Assembly (NCBI RefSeq): GCF_900112235.1
Contig: NZ_FOLH01000005.1
Coordinates: 1 to 64,000, forward strand
Direction: 5' to 3'
DNA: 64,000 nucleotides
Source of the DNA: Marinospirillum celere
GTDB lineage: Bacteria > Pseudomonadota > Gammaproteobacteria > Pseudomonadales > Halomonadaceae
This document shows positions 38,161 to 48,609 of this stretch, in pieces. The translations under genes and the position numbers were made by a program. The notes under the pieces were generated by a model that saw only the letters and a program-made list of their open reading frames with translations, did no database searches and was not told the origin of the DNA. How positions within the stretch are numbered: the stretch's first letter is position 1; each line of letters starts with the position of its first letter.

Positions 38161-38189
38161 AAGCCGCCTAATCAATGGCGGCTTTTTTG
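38161..38189 (+). terminator. Rho-independent terminator of damX
   Basis: AAGCCGCC-taatcaat-GGCGGCTT followed by T-run; preceded by an A-run. Confidence 0.92.
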
Positions 38190-38368
38190 TGGGCTAGCAA
38201 GTGCACCAATCGAAAGCAAAAGCTGTCCGGCGCACCAAGCCTATTCTCAAGACCCAGACTAAAAACCATAAAGAATAAATATTTTAAAATAAATTCCAAA
38301 AAAGAATCAATCAACAAAAAAACCAGCCTTTTCGACCATTTTTCGTTTGTTCCCTATCCCTGCCTGCG

Positions 38369-38426
38369 TGTAATATCCACTGCATACCAAAATAACCGGC
38401 ATACCCCTTGCCGATTTTGCATAACG
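38369..38426 (+). promoter_or_regulatory. Putative sigma-54 promoter block of the first gltBD operon
   Basis: CGGCATACCCCTTGCC (38397-38412) has GG-N10-GC spacing and matches GGCA and TTGC of the -24/-12 consensus TGGCAC-N5-TTGC. It is flanked by TGTAATATCC (38369) and ATTTTGCATAACG (38414), both repeated with nearly the same spacing before the second gltB. Two GCACCA sequences at 38203 and 38232 resemble NtrC half-sites. The 301-bp damX-gltB gap otherwise holds only the damX terminator and AT-rich sequence. Confidence 0.55.
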
Positions 38427-38440
38427 CGAGAGTCCAGACC

Positions 38441-41400
38441 ATGAACGCACCTCTCCAGAATCCATCAGCAACTGCACCCAAGCAGAGCAAAAATCCAGGC
38501 CTTCACCAAAAGGGTGAATTTAAGGATAACTGTGGCTTTGGCCTGATTGCCCAGATGCACGGCGAAGCCAGCCATGACCTGCTGAAAACTGCGATTGAAT
38601 CTCTGACCTGCATGACCCATCGGGGTGGCATTGCCTCGGATGGCAAAACCGGTGATGGCTGTGGCCTGCTGATTAAAAAACCCGACTCCTTTTTGCGCAC
38701 TCTGGCTCAGGAACACTTTGGTCAGGACATGAATGAGCGCTATGCCGTAGGCAAGGTGTTTCTGCCACAGGATGCAGCCCGCGCCCAAAAGGGTCGCCAG
38801 GCGCTAGAGCAGCAGATTCATGCTCAGGGGCTGGAAGTTGTCGGCTGGCGGGTTGTCCCTACCGACCCTTCAGTCTGTGGCGAAATTGCCCTGGCCTGTA
38901 TGCCGCAGTTCGAGCAGCTTTTCGTCAATGCACCTGAAGGCATGGAAGAAAAGGAACTGGGCGTTAAGCTGTTTATGGCTCGTCGCCGTGCGGAAATGGT
39001 GATGAAGGGCGAGGAGGACTTTTATGTCGCCTCCCTGTCCAGCAAGGTGCTCTCCTACAAGGGCCTGACCCTACCAGTGGATCTGCCTAACTTCTACAAG
39101 GATTTAAGTGACGAACGTCTGGAAACCGCTATCTGTGTGTTTCACCAGCGCTTTTCCACCAATACCGACCCCAAGTGGCCGCTGGCCCAACCCTTTCGAT
39201 ACCTGGCTCACAATGGCGAAATCAACACCATCGAAGCCAACCGGAATTGGGCCAATGCACGCAAGAAGAACTTTAAAAACGACTGGCTACCCGATATCGA
39301 CACCCTGGACCAGATCGTCAACACCCAAGGTTCTGACTCCTCCAGTATGGACAATATGCTGGAAGTCCTGCTGACCGGTGATATGAATCTCTTCCGCGCG
39401 GTACGCAAAATGATTCCCCCGGCCTGGCAGAATGTTCAGACCATGGACGGCGACCTGCGCGCCTTCTATGAATACAACTCCATGCATATGGAAGCCTGGG
39501 ATGGTCCGGCGGGCCTGGTGATGACCGATGGCCGCTATGCCCTATGCATGCTGGATCGCAACGGCCTACGGCCGGCCCGTTTTGTAATCACTAAAAATGG
39601 TTATATCACCCTGGCTTCAGAAATTGGCGTTTGGAACTACAAACCCGAAGAGGTACTCCAGAAAAGCCGTGTCGGCCCAGGCCAGATCCTGGCCGTAGAT
39701 ACTCTGACCGGTGATATCCTCCACACCAAGGATGTCGACGACAAACTTAAAGCTGCCAACCCCTACAAGCAGTGGCTACGCGAGCAGTCCACCTATTTGG
39801 AGTCCACCCTGACCGAAACTGGGCCGCGCTTTGAAGCTTTGGAGCGTCAGGAACTAGCCACCTACATGAAGATGTTCAATATCAGCCTGGAAGAGCGCAA
39901 CTCTGTGCTGCTTCCGCTGGCTGATTCGGGTCAAGAGGCTGTGGGCTCCATGGGTGATGACACCCCCATGGCGGTGCTGTCGAAAAAAGTGCGCCATGTC
40001 GCTGACTTCTTCCGTCAGAAGTTTGCTCAGGTCACTAATCCACCCATCGATCCACTGCGGGAATCCATCGTCATGTCGCTGGAGACCATTATCGGTCGCG
40101 AGATGAATGTCTTTGAAGAAAAGCCCGAGTATGCCAACCGCATTATTCTGACCACACCGGTTCTTTCTCCGCGCAAATTCAAATCCCTGGTGGAAGACCC
40201 GCGCCCCGGTTTTGAAGAGCATTTCATTCAGCTGCAGTTCAACTCTGCTGAAGAAGGTTTGAAGCAGGCATTGGAGCGTATTTGCCAGGAGGCTGAAAAT
40301 GCTGTGCGTGCCGAGAAGGTGCTGCTGGTGCTCTCGGATCGCAACCTGGAAAAAGGCAAGATTCCGATCAATGCAGTCATGGCCACTGGTGCGGTGCATC
40401 ACCGCCTAATGGCCAAGGGCCTGCGCTGTGATGCCAACCTGATTATCGATACCGGCTGGGCACGTGATTCCCACCATATGGCGGTACTCTTTGGTTTTGG
40501 TGCCACTGCCATCAACCCCTGGTTGAGCTACCAGGTGATTGCTGACCTGCACCGCAGCGGTGAACTCCAGGGCGACCCTGGCGAAACCCGCCGTGCCTAT
40601 CGCAAAGGCATTCAAAAAGGCTTGATGAAAATCCTGTCAAAAATGGGGATTTCCACCCTGCCGTCTTATCGTGGCTCCCAGCTGTTTGAGGCTGTGGGTC
40701 TGGATGAAGAGGTGGTGGACCTCTGCTTCAAGGGTGTTGCCAGTCGCCTTCAGGGTGCTGGTTTTGCCGATCTGCAAATGGATCAGGAACTGCTGGCCGA
40801 AAACGCCTGGCGTAAATCAGGCCGAGTCACTCAGGGTGGCCTGCTGAAGTATATTCATGGTGGTGAATACCATGCCTATAATCCAGATGTGGTCACCAGC
40901 ATGCAGGAAGCCGTACAAACCGGTAGTTATGAGGCCTGGAAACGCTTTGCACGGCTGGTCAATGAACGCCCTGCTGCCACCCTGAGGGATCTACTCAAGC
41001 TGAAAAAAGCCGAGCAGCCGCTCTCCCTGGATGAAGTGGAAAGCGTCGAAGAGCTGCTGCCCCGTTTTGACTCGGCTGGCATGTCGCTGGGTGCCCTATC
41101 CCCTGAAGCCCATGAAGCCCTGGCTCAGGCCATGAATGAAATGGGGGCCCGTTCCAACTCAGGTGAAGGGGGTGAAGACCCCGCCCGTTACGGCACCAGC
41201 AAGTCGTCCAAAATCAAGCAGATCGCTTCAGGGCGTTTTGGCGTGACACCCGGTTACCTCGTCAATGCTGAAGTTTTGCAAATCAAGGTTGCCCAAGGGG
41301 CCAAACCGGGTGAAGGCGGGCAGCTGCCCGGTGGCAAGGTCAATGCGCTGATTGCCCGGTTGCGCCATTCGGTGCCCGGTGTCACCTTGATTTCACCGCC

Positions 41401-42943
41401 ACCCCACCACGATATCTATTCCATTGAAGATCTGGCCCAGCTGATTTTCGACCTCAAACAGGTCAACCCCAAAGCCCAGGTTTCAGTGAAACTGGTCTCG
41501 GAACCCGGCATCGGCACCATCGCTACTGGGGTCGCCAAGGCCTATGCCGATCTAATCACCGTCTCCGGTTATGACGGCGGCACCGCGGCTTCTCCACTGA
41601 CCTCCATCAAGTACGCTGGCTCACCCTGGGAGTTGGGTCTGGTTGAAGTGCAGCAAGCGCTGCGCATCAATCACCTCAGAGACAAAATCCGCCTGCAAAC
41701 AGATGGTGGCCTGAAAACCGGTCTGGATGTGGTCAAGGCGGCGATTCTGGGTGCTGAAAGCTTTGGCTTTGGCACCGCGCCCATGGTCGCTTTGGGCTGT
41801 AAATACCTGCGAATTTGTCACCTCAACAACTGCGCTACCGGGGTAGCCACCCAGGATGAAAAACTGCGTGAAGAACACTTCCGCGGCACTGTGGAAATGG
41901 TCAAAAACTATTTCCGCTTTATTGCCGAAGAGGTTAGGGGAATTCTCGCCGAACTGGGTGTGAAAAAACTCACCGATCTGATTGGTCGTGTGGATCTACT
42001 GGAAGTTCTGGAGGGTGAAACCGAGCGTCAAGGCAAGCTGGACTTCAGCCGCCTGCTGGGTAACGATGCCGTGCCTGCTGATGCACCGCAATTCTGCCAG
42101 ATCACCCACAATGATCCCTTTGATAAGGGTGAGTTGGCCGAGCGAATGGTGGCTGAACTGCAAGAGGCCTTGGATAACAAGACCGGTGGCGAGTTTAGCT
42201 TCACTCTGACCAATTGCGACCGTTCCATCGGTGCACGAATTTCCGGTGAAATTGCCAGTCGCTATGGCGATGAAGGTCTGGCTGATGCGCCCATCCAGTT
42301 GCAGCTTAAAGGCGTGGCCGGGCAAAGCTTTGGGGTCTGGAACGCCAAAGGCTTGAATATGTATCTGGAAGGGGATGCCAATGACTATGTCGGCAAGGGC
42401 ATGAACGGCGGCAAGCTGGTGTTGGTGCCCCCTGCTGGCAGCAGTTTTGCCAGTCACAAAACTTCGATTATGGGCAATACCTGCCTTTACGGCGCTACAG
42501 GTGGTCACCTCTATGCCGCTGGAAGGGCTGGGGAGCGCTTTGCGGTCCGCAATTCCGGTGCCCTGGCCATTGTTGAAGGCGCAGGCGACCACTGCTGTGA
42601 GTATATGACCGGCGGCCTGGTCTGTGTGCTCGGTGATACCGGCTATAACTTTGGTGCCGGCATGACCGGTGGTTTTGCCTATGTGCTGGATCTGGAACGC
42701 ACCTTCGTCGACAAGTACAACCACGAACTGGTCGACCTCCACCGCATTAACACCGAACAAATGGAAGTTTACCGTAACCATCTACGCAGTCTGGTCCAGG
42801 CTTTCGTTGAAGAAACCAACTCGGCCTGGGGGCGCAAAATTCTGCAGGAATTCTCTGACTTCATTCGTCACTTCTGGCTGGTCAAGCCCAAAGCGGCCAG
42901 TGTCAGTGACCTGCTGAAAACCACACGTCAAAGCGCCCAGTAA
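38441..42943 (+). CDS. gltB: Glutamate synthase large subunit (proteobacterial type)
   Basis: 1500 aa. Class II glutamine amidotransferase domain with nucleophile Cys31 ([15 protein letters not shown]) after a 30-residue propeptide, [26 protein letters not shown] and [12 protein letters not shown]. Central and FMN synthase domains follow ([42 protein letters not shown]), the 3Fe-4S Cys cluster in [20 protein letters not shown], and the GXGXG-repeat C terminus ([32 protein letters not shown]). It makes glutamate from glutamine and 2-oxoglutarate with GltD. ATG at 38441 is used; an upstream ATG at 38408 lies in the promoter block. Closest in style to E. coli/Pseudomonas GltB. Confidence 0.97.
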   Translation: MNAPLQNPSATAPKQSKNPGLHQKGEFKDNCGFGLIAQMHGEASHDLLKTAIESLTCMTHRGGIASDGKTGDGCGLLIKKPDSFLRTLAQEHFGQDMNERYAVGKVFLPQDAARAQKGRQALEQQIHAQGLEVVGWRVVPTDPSVCGEIALACMPQFEQLFVNAPEGMEEKELGVKLFMARRRAEMVMKGEEDFYVASLSSKVLSYKGLTLPVDLPNFYKDLSDERLETAICVFHQRFSTNTDPKWPLAQPFRYLAHNGEINTIEANRNWANARKKNFKNDWLPDIDTLDQIVNTQGSDSSSMDNMLEVLLTGDMNLFRAVRKMIPPAWQNVQTMDGDLRAFYEYNSMHMEAWDGPAGLVMTDGRYALCMLDRNGLRPARFVITKNGYITLASEIGVWNYKPEEVLQKSRVGPGQILAVDTLTGDILHTKDVDDKLKAANPYKQWLREQSTYLESTLTETGPRFEALERQELATYMKMFNISLEERNSVLLPLADSGQEAVGSMGDDTPMAVLSKKVRHVADFFRQKFAQVTNPPIDPLRESIVMSLETIIGREMNVFEEKPEYANRIILTTPVLSPRKFKSLVEDPRPGFEEHFIQLQFNSAEEGLKQALERICQEAENAVRAEKVLLVLSDRNLEKGKIPINAVMATGAVHHRLMAKGLRCDANLIIDTGWARDSHHMAVLFGFGATAINPWLSYQVIADLHRSGELQGDPGETRRAYRKGIQKGLMKILSKMGISTLPSYRGSQLFEAVGLDEEVVDLCFKGVASRLQGAGFADLQMDQELLAENAWRKSGRVTQGGLLKYIHGGEYHAYNPDVVTSMQEAVQTGSYEAWKRFARLVNERPAATLRDLLKLKKAEQPLSLDEVESVEELLPRFDSAGMSLGALSPEAHEALAQAMNEMGARSNSGEGGEDPARYGTSKSSKIKQIASGRFGVTPGYLVNAEVLQIKVAQGAKPGEGGQLPGGKVNALIARLRHSVPGVTLISPPPHHDIYSIEDLAQLIFDLKQVNPKAQVSVKLVSEPGIGTIATGVAKAYADLITVSGYDGGTAASPLTSIKYAGSPWELGLVEVQQALRINHLRDKIRLQTDGGLKTGLDVVKAAILGAESFGFGTAPMVALGCKYLRICHLNNCATGVATQDEKLREEHFRGTVEMVKNYFRFIAEEVRGILAELGVKKLTDLIGRVDLLEVLEGETERQGKLDFSRLLGNDAVPADAPQFCQITHNDPFDKGELAERMVAELQEALDNKTGGEFSFTLTNCDRSIGARISGEIASRYGDEGLADAPIQLQLKGVAGQSFGVWNAKGLNMYLEGDANDYVGKGMNGGKLVLVPPAGSSFASHKTSIMGNTCLYGATGGHLYAAGRAGERFAVRNSGALAIVEGAGDHCCEYMTGGLVCVLGDTGYNFGAGMTGGFAYVLDLERTFVDKYNHELVDLHRINTEQMEVYRNHLRSLVQAFVEETNSAWGRKILQEFSDFIRHFWLVKPKAASVSDLLKTTRQSAQ

Positions 42944-42955
42944 CCGTCAGGATAA

Positions 42956-44389
<1,434 letters not shown>

Positions 44390-44410
44390 TCCTTCACCCG
44401 CAATAAACCA

Positions 44411-44437
44411 CCAAAGGAGCGCACTGCGCCCCTTTGG
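44411..44437. terminator. Hairpin after gltD
   Basis: CCAAAGG-a-GCGC-act-GCGC-c-CCTTTGG is a strong interrupted stem 22 bp after the gltD stop. A proper T-run is lacking (TCATTT), so termination strength is uncertain; it may serve gltD and the convergent abiEii. Confidence 0.6.
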
Positions 44438-44468
44438 TCATTTCCAAACACTCAACTATCTTTTTGAA

Positions 44469-45356
44469 CTAACCCATATCAAATGGATTTTTTGGTGTGC
44501 CATCATGAAGTAACTCAGACGCGATGGCATTTACCTCACCCTGAACGTATGCCCAATACTCTGGATTATCTAAGGTTCTCTCTTTAATTTGCTTAGGGAT
44601 AAAACGGCTCATTTCCATGTTGAAGTCATTGCGTACTTCGTCTTCCGACATTAGCTTGGCTAACGCAGTAGACAGCGCCTGTCGAAAGTCATCTGGTTGC
44701 TTGTGTCTTGCGTTGAGTTTCTTTTCAACCAGTGCCCTGGATAAATCAACCCCACGCTGCTTAATCCAAACAATATCCCAGATATCACGAGGCTTGATAC
44801 GCCTTGCTCGATAGGCTAAGGCAATAAGCTTATCGGCCAGAGTTTCTTTTAGTGACTGAACAGGAACCAAGATGCCTTCAGTTGGCACAACAAGGTCGTA
44901 ATGATTGATTAACGGACGCTTTTCGATATCGAATGAGGGTATTGCACAGACATCAATATGCATTTTTTGTCTTGGTAAATCAGGACGATTTGGCTCTTTC
45001 ACGATACTAATCTTCCACGAAACAGTATCCCCTTGCTGCTCACCAGAGGGCTTGTTGACCCAAACTTCGGTTTCGTACTTATTTTGAATATAGGTCTGTA
45101 TTTCAGACTCCAGCCCCTCAAACTCGGATGGTTTGAAGTCATGGCCACCGTTGAAATCAAGGTCTTCTGACAGCCTGCTGCTGTTGTAACACATGCGTAG
45201 TGAGGTGCCACCAATAAAGGTTAATCGCTGCATAATCCCTTGCTTGATCAGCACATCCATAATGTCATGATGCAAGATCTCTTTTTCTATCACAGGGGTT
45301 ACTGCTGCATAGTCAGGGTTTGACTGGACGATTTGGCGAATTTGTTGCTTCAGCAT
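44469..45356 (-). CDS. AbiEii/AbiGii family nucleotidyltransferase toxin
   Basis: 295 aa. The nucleotidyltransferase signature FIGGTSLRMCYNSSRLSEDLDFNG (GGTS...D-x-D) is at about residue 49-70, followed by KISIVKEP..., HIDVCAIPSF with the third acidic residue, LKETLADKLIALAYR and RDIWDIVWIKQRG, all typical of DUF1814/AbiEii. The family is the toxin of type IV abortive-infection systems and modifies tRNA ends or related nucleic-acid substrates. The 5' end overlaps abiEi by 7 bp. The pair lies between two copies of the gltD 3' end, evidence of insertion. Confidence 0.93.
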   Translation of the reverse strand: MLKQQIRQIVQSNPDYAAVTPVIEKEILHHDIMDVLIKQGIMQRLTFIGGTSLRMCYNSSRLSEDLDFNGGHDFKPSEFEGLESEIQTYIQNKYETEVWVNKPSGEQQGDTVSWKISIVKEPNRPDLPRQKMHIDVCAIPSFDIEKRPLINHYDLVVPTEGILVPVQSLKETLADKLIALAYRARRIKPRDIWDIVWIKQRGVDLSRALVEKKLNARHKQPDDFRQALSTALAKLMSEDEVRNDFNMEMSRFIPKQIKERTLDNPEYWAYVQGEVNAIASELLHDGTPKNPFDMG

Positions 45357-45883
45357 ACCTGGCTCTCCAGCATGTGTAGATTCCGGCGGCAGTGCTTGAG
45401 ATCTGCAATCGCTTGTGCTTTGTCAGCGCGATACATTTTAATGTCGGGGTCATAGTACAAATGAGGTGCGATTTTTTCGACTGGCTGCTTAGTGTGGGTC
45501 AGTTCGATCACGCCGTAAGGCGTATCAAAACAACCACTTCGACCTTTAGTCACTACCGTGACTCTGCCCATCACAATTTGTGAAATATCGCCGGTATGAC
45601 TGAGCTGACTTTCCAGGCTGATGTAGTTCAATACACTACTACGCAACTTTTTGATGATTTTATAAATAGCCGTCTCGGGCTCTGGTGGTGTAATTCTACT
45701 TTCATAAAAGCCTTTCACCACTCGCCTTAGCAAGCCCTTCTTTACGCTAGCTGTAAGGAACTTTCTAAAAGCCGGGTCACAAGGCACACCCAGCATAAAA
45801 GCAAGCTCAGTTGCACTGTGAACGCCGCCGCCAGCGTTCACCGCTTTCGCTAATGCCTTGAGTAGCTCATCAGACTTAGCCAT
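45350..45883 (-). CDS. AbiEi family antitoxin/repressor
   Basis: 177 aa. N-terminal winged helix (DELLKALAKAVNAGGGVHSATELAFMLGVP...FLTASVKKGLLRRVVKGFYES) followed by the AbiEi C-terminal domain (VLNYISLESQLSHTGDISQIVMGRVTVVTKGRSG...IELTHTK). AbiEi proteins neutralise AbiEii and repress the operon by binding inverted repeats in the promoter; exactly such a repeat abuts this start codon. No clear Shine-Dalgarno sequence is visible. Confidence 0.9.
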   Translation of the reverse strand: MAKSDELLKALAKAVNAGGGVHSATELAFMLGVPCDPAFRKFLTASVKKGLLRRVVKGFYESRITPPEPETAIYKIIKKLRSSVLNYISLESQLSHTGDISQIVMGRVTVVTKGRSGCFDTPYGVIELTHTKQPVEKIAPHLYYDPDIKMYRADKAQAIADLKHCRRNLHMLESQVC

Positions 45884-45926
45884 AGGTCTACACCAAGTTA
45901 CCTAATAAAGAACTTAGTGTAGACCT
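45884..45926 (-). promoter_or_regulatory. AbiEi operator (inverted repeat)
   Basis: AGGTCTACACCAAGTT (45884-45899) and AACTTAGTGTAGACCT (45911-45926) are inverted copies matching at 15 of 16 bases around an 11-bp centre, adjoining the abiEi ATG. A further half-site, GGTCTACA, lies at 45951. This fits AbiEi autoregulation as known for the family. Confidence 0.8.
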
Positions 45927-46030
45927 GAAATTAGACTGGCGCAAGACATTGGTCTACAAAACATTACCTTATTAGTAATAATCTGTATACCTAAAGGTAA
46001 GCATACAACCCTTAAACCCACCAAAACTGA

Positions 46031-46174
<144 letters not shown>

Positions 46175-46242
46175 TAAAGCCATCGCTTGCCCCTGGGGTT
46201 TATTTAGCTGTACTGGGGCAAACGAATCACTAATCCTCTTCT

Positions 46243-46264
46243 CCTAAGCCTTTCAAGGCTTAGG
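46243..46264 (+). terminator. Perfect hairpin downstream of the gltD remnant
   Basis: CCTAAGCCTT-tc-AAGGCTTAGG followed by TTTCAGTTT; probably the terminator of the gltBD operon before the cassette was inserted. The T-run is weak. Confidence 0.6.
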
Positions 46265-46377
46265 TTTCAGTTTAAATAGTCATTACTATTTTTGTAAGCA
46301 GTTTGTCATCAACTTGTTTTTCTAATGTCACCGTCTCAAGTGCATCCTCCATTCAAAGACGAAAACCAGGAAGAATG

Positions 46378-48201
46378 ATGAAACTAACTGCAACAACAGA
46401 AATAAGAGCTAGAGCTAATGATCAAGCCGCCACCCATTTGCAGCAAATTCTGCAACAACGTCGGCTTATTTCTCTTTACCAACCCATCGTCGACCTCCGG
46501 CAAAGAAGTATTCATGGTTGGGAAGCTCTCAGTCGCGGCCCTTTTGAGAGCCAATTGCATCATCCGCTAGCTTTGTTTCAGCAAGCTAGAGAAGAAGATT
46601 TATTGGTGGCACTAGAGCAACTAAGCAAGGAAAGAGCTATTGAAGGTTTTGCCCATCAGGCTTTGCCTGGAAGGTTATTTCTTAATGTTTCGCCTGATCT
46701 GTTGGTTCAGCCAAAGCATCAACCCGGTCAAACCCTTGCTTTATTAGAGCGCTATGGTCTAGATCCTAAAAAACTAGTTATTGAGTTAACCGAGCAACAA
46801 CCCACACATGATTATGATCTCATGAGACAAGCTATCGATTACTATCGAGATATGGGGTTTAAGATTGCTCTGGATGATTTGGGAAGTGGTTATTCAGGTT
46901 TACGCCTTTGGTCCGAACTGCGTCCTGACTATGTCAAAATAGATCGACATTTTGTACATCAAGTAAAAAATGATAGGGTCAAACAAGACTTTCTACGCTT
47001 TATTAACAATATGGCTCGTTCTTTGGGCACCCAAGTTATTGCTGAAGGTGTCGAAACACTTGCTGAGCTTGAAGTATTACAAGAATTGGGGATAGAGTTG
47101 GTACAGGGGTATTACTTTTCTCGCCCTCAATCTCAGCCCGTCAGCGAGCTATCGATAAACCTGCCTGGTACCCATTCACCACAATCACCTCTGATCAATC
47201 AAGAGGAACAAGCAAAAGCATTGTTATGTAAGGTTCGCTGTATTCAACCTGATATGAGCGTGGCTGAAGCTGTGGAAATCTTTCGTCAGGATGAAGAACT
47301 TTTTTCCTTGCCAGTGGTTGATCATCAAAACCGACCCAGAGGCTTATTACTGCGCAATCAGCTCATGTCAACTCTACTACGCCCTTTTGGACAAGAGCTG
47401 AATTACCGCAAGCCCGTCAGCAACCTAATGCATGATCAACCCTTGATTGTTGAAGCAGAGTTAAGTCTTGAAGAGGTTAGTCAACAGATTATCGATCGCC
47501 GAAGAGAGCACCTGGACGATGACTTTATCATCACCTGTTGGGGTAAATATCTGGGAATCGGTCAAGTCGTTGATTTATTACGCACCATGACTGAGCTCAA
47601 AGTACGCAATGCTAGGCAAGCCAACCCACTTACTCTGTTACCGGGAAACGGGCCGATTCAGGAAACTCTAGATACCTGGCTGCAAAGGCGTCAACCACTG
47701 GTCGTCTGTTACCTGGATCTGGATAACTTCAAGGTATTCAATGATACCTATGGTTATGCGCTGGGTGATGAATTACTGAAAAGCTTGGCATCTAGTTTAC
47801 AGAAATCCCTGCATCCGCATGAAGATTTCATAGGACACATAGGTGGCGATGACTTTGTTGCCATCTGTCGCAGCTGGGATTGGCAGGAACGCATGCTGCG
47901 TGTACTGCATGATTTCTCTCACCATTCACTAGAATTTTACAGTGAAGAAGACCGTGCTGCTGGCGGCATTCATGCGGATGATCGCTTCGGAGTTCGGCGT
48001 TTCTTTTCTTTTGTGGGTGTTTCTATTGCAGCTCTTAGCACTAAAGGTAGAGATGGAGTCAATGCTCACATGTTGGCAGCAGACGTCTCCCATCTAAAGC
48101 ATTTTGCCAAGCAAGTGGATGGATCCAGTCTAGTGCTACAAACGGAAGAAGGGCAAAAAGTTGTTTGGCCTAGTGACTCTTTGCCTCATGGCTACCAATA
48201 A
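46378..48201 (+). CDS. EAL-CBS-GGDEF cyclic-di-GMP protein
   Basis: 607 aa. EAL phosphodiesterase domain (about 20-260) with all key residues: GWEALSRGP, FLNVSPD, ELTEQ, ALDDLGSGYSG, VKIDR, AEGVETLAEL, QGYYFSRPQ. Two CBS motifs (about 275-400) may sense adenosyl ligands. GGDEF domain (about 410-600) with LDLDNFKVFNDTYG and GGDDF; the upstream inhibitory RxxD reads PHED, so the I-site Arg is lost. Start at 46378 has AGGAAG at good spacing; ATG 46375 is adjacent. No membrane segment, so cytoplasmic. The gene lies between the two gltBD operons; no link to nitrogen is shown. Confidence 0.9.
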   Translation: MKLTATTEIRARANDQAATHLQQILQQRRLISLYQPIVDLRQRSIHGWEALSRGPFESQLHHPLALFQQAREEDLLVALEQLSKERAIEGFAHQALPGRLFLNVSPDLLVQPKHQPGQTLALLERYGLDPKKLVIELTEQQPTHDYDLMRQAIDYYRDMGFKIALDDLGSGYSGLRLWSELRPDYVKIDRHFVHQVKNDRVKQDFLRFINNMARSLGTQVIAEGVETLAELEVLQELGIELVQGYYFSRPQSQPVSELSINLPGTHSPQSPLINQEEQAKALLCKVRCIQPDMSVAEAVEIFRQDEELFSLPVVDHQNRPRGLLLRNQLMSTLLRPFGQELNYRKPVSNLMHDQPLIVEAELSLEEVSQQIIDRRREHLDDDFIITCWGKYLGIGQVVDLLRTMTELKVRNARQANPLTLLPGNGPIQETLDTWLQRRQPLVVCYLDLDNFKVFNDTYGYALGDELLKSLASSLQKSLHPHEDFIGHIGGDDFVAICRSWDWQERMLRVLHDFSHHSLEFYSEEDRAAGGIHADDRFGVRRFFSFVGVSIAALSTKGRDGVNAHMLAADVSHLKHFAKQVDGSSLVLQTEEGQKVVWPSDSLPHGYQ

Positions 48202-48238
48202 TTTGTATTTTGCCTTACTGGTCAACAAGACCTGCAAT

Positions 48239-48260
48239 CGCACTAAAAAAGTGCATTTTT
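48239..48260 (+). terminator. Rho-independent terminator after the EAL-GGDEF gene
   Basis: GCACT-aaaaa-AGTGC followed by a T-run. Confidence 0.75.
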
Positions 48261-48405
48261 TGTATAAGCACCAAAATAGAACCTCTCCTGCCTATTGATT
48301 TCTTTTTCTTATCAATAATTACTAAGTAATTCCCAAAGGTTTTCACAGATGAAGAAAATCCCCTTTTTTTGTCTTTTTTTGTTTGTCTATCGACTTTAGA
48401 TGGAT

Positions 48406-48462
48406 GTAATATCCGCTCTCACCAATAGAAAACGGTATAGGCATTGCAAATTTTGCATAACG
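48406..48462 (+). promoter_or_regulatory. Putative sigma-54 promoter block of the second gltBD operon
   Basis: CGGTATAGGCATTGCA (48433-48448) has GG-N10-GC spacing and a perfect TTGCA -12 element. TGTAATATCC (48406) precedes and ATTTTGCATAACG (48450) follows, the same blocks at the same spacing (within one base) as before the first gltB. GCACCA at 48268 is 166 bp before the GG, exactly as GCACCA at 38232 is before its own GG. Confidence 0.55.
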
Positions 48463-48527
48463 TCTCCCTCACCCATCTTAGGAGACGGCAAAGAATCACC
48501 GGCATTCACCTACCCCCCGAATGCCCT
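48461..48527 (+). promoter_or_regulatory. Structured leader of the second gltB
   Basis: CGTCTCC/GGAGACG (48461-48467 and 48481-48487) and GGCATTC/GAATGCC (about 48502-48527, with a C-rich loop) form two perfect 7-bp stems in the 5' leader. No T-run follows either one. They may be messenger regulatory structures; the first gltB lacks them. Confidence 0.45.
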
Positions 48528-48609
48528 GAGTGACCACCAAGAATGACCACACCCGGATCAATACCTATAAAAATATCCAAGCTTACTGACTCACTAACGG
48601 AAAAAGACA

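Noticed and set aside
41996-42781. 261-codon open frame antisense to the first gltB
   Set aside because: No domain, no ribosome site, entirely within a certain coding gene.
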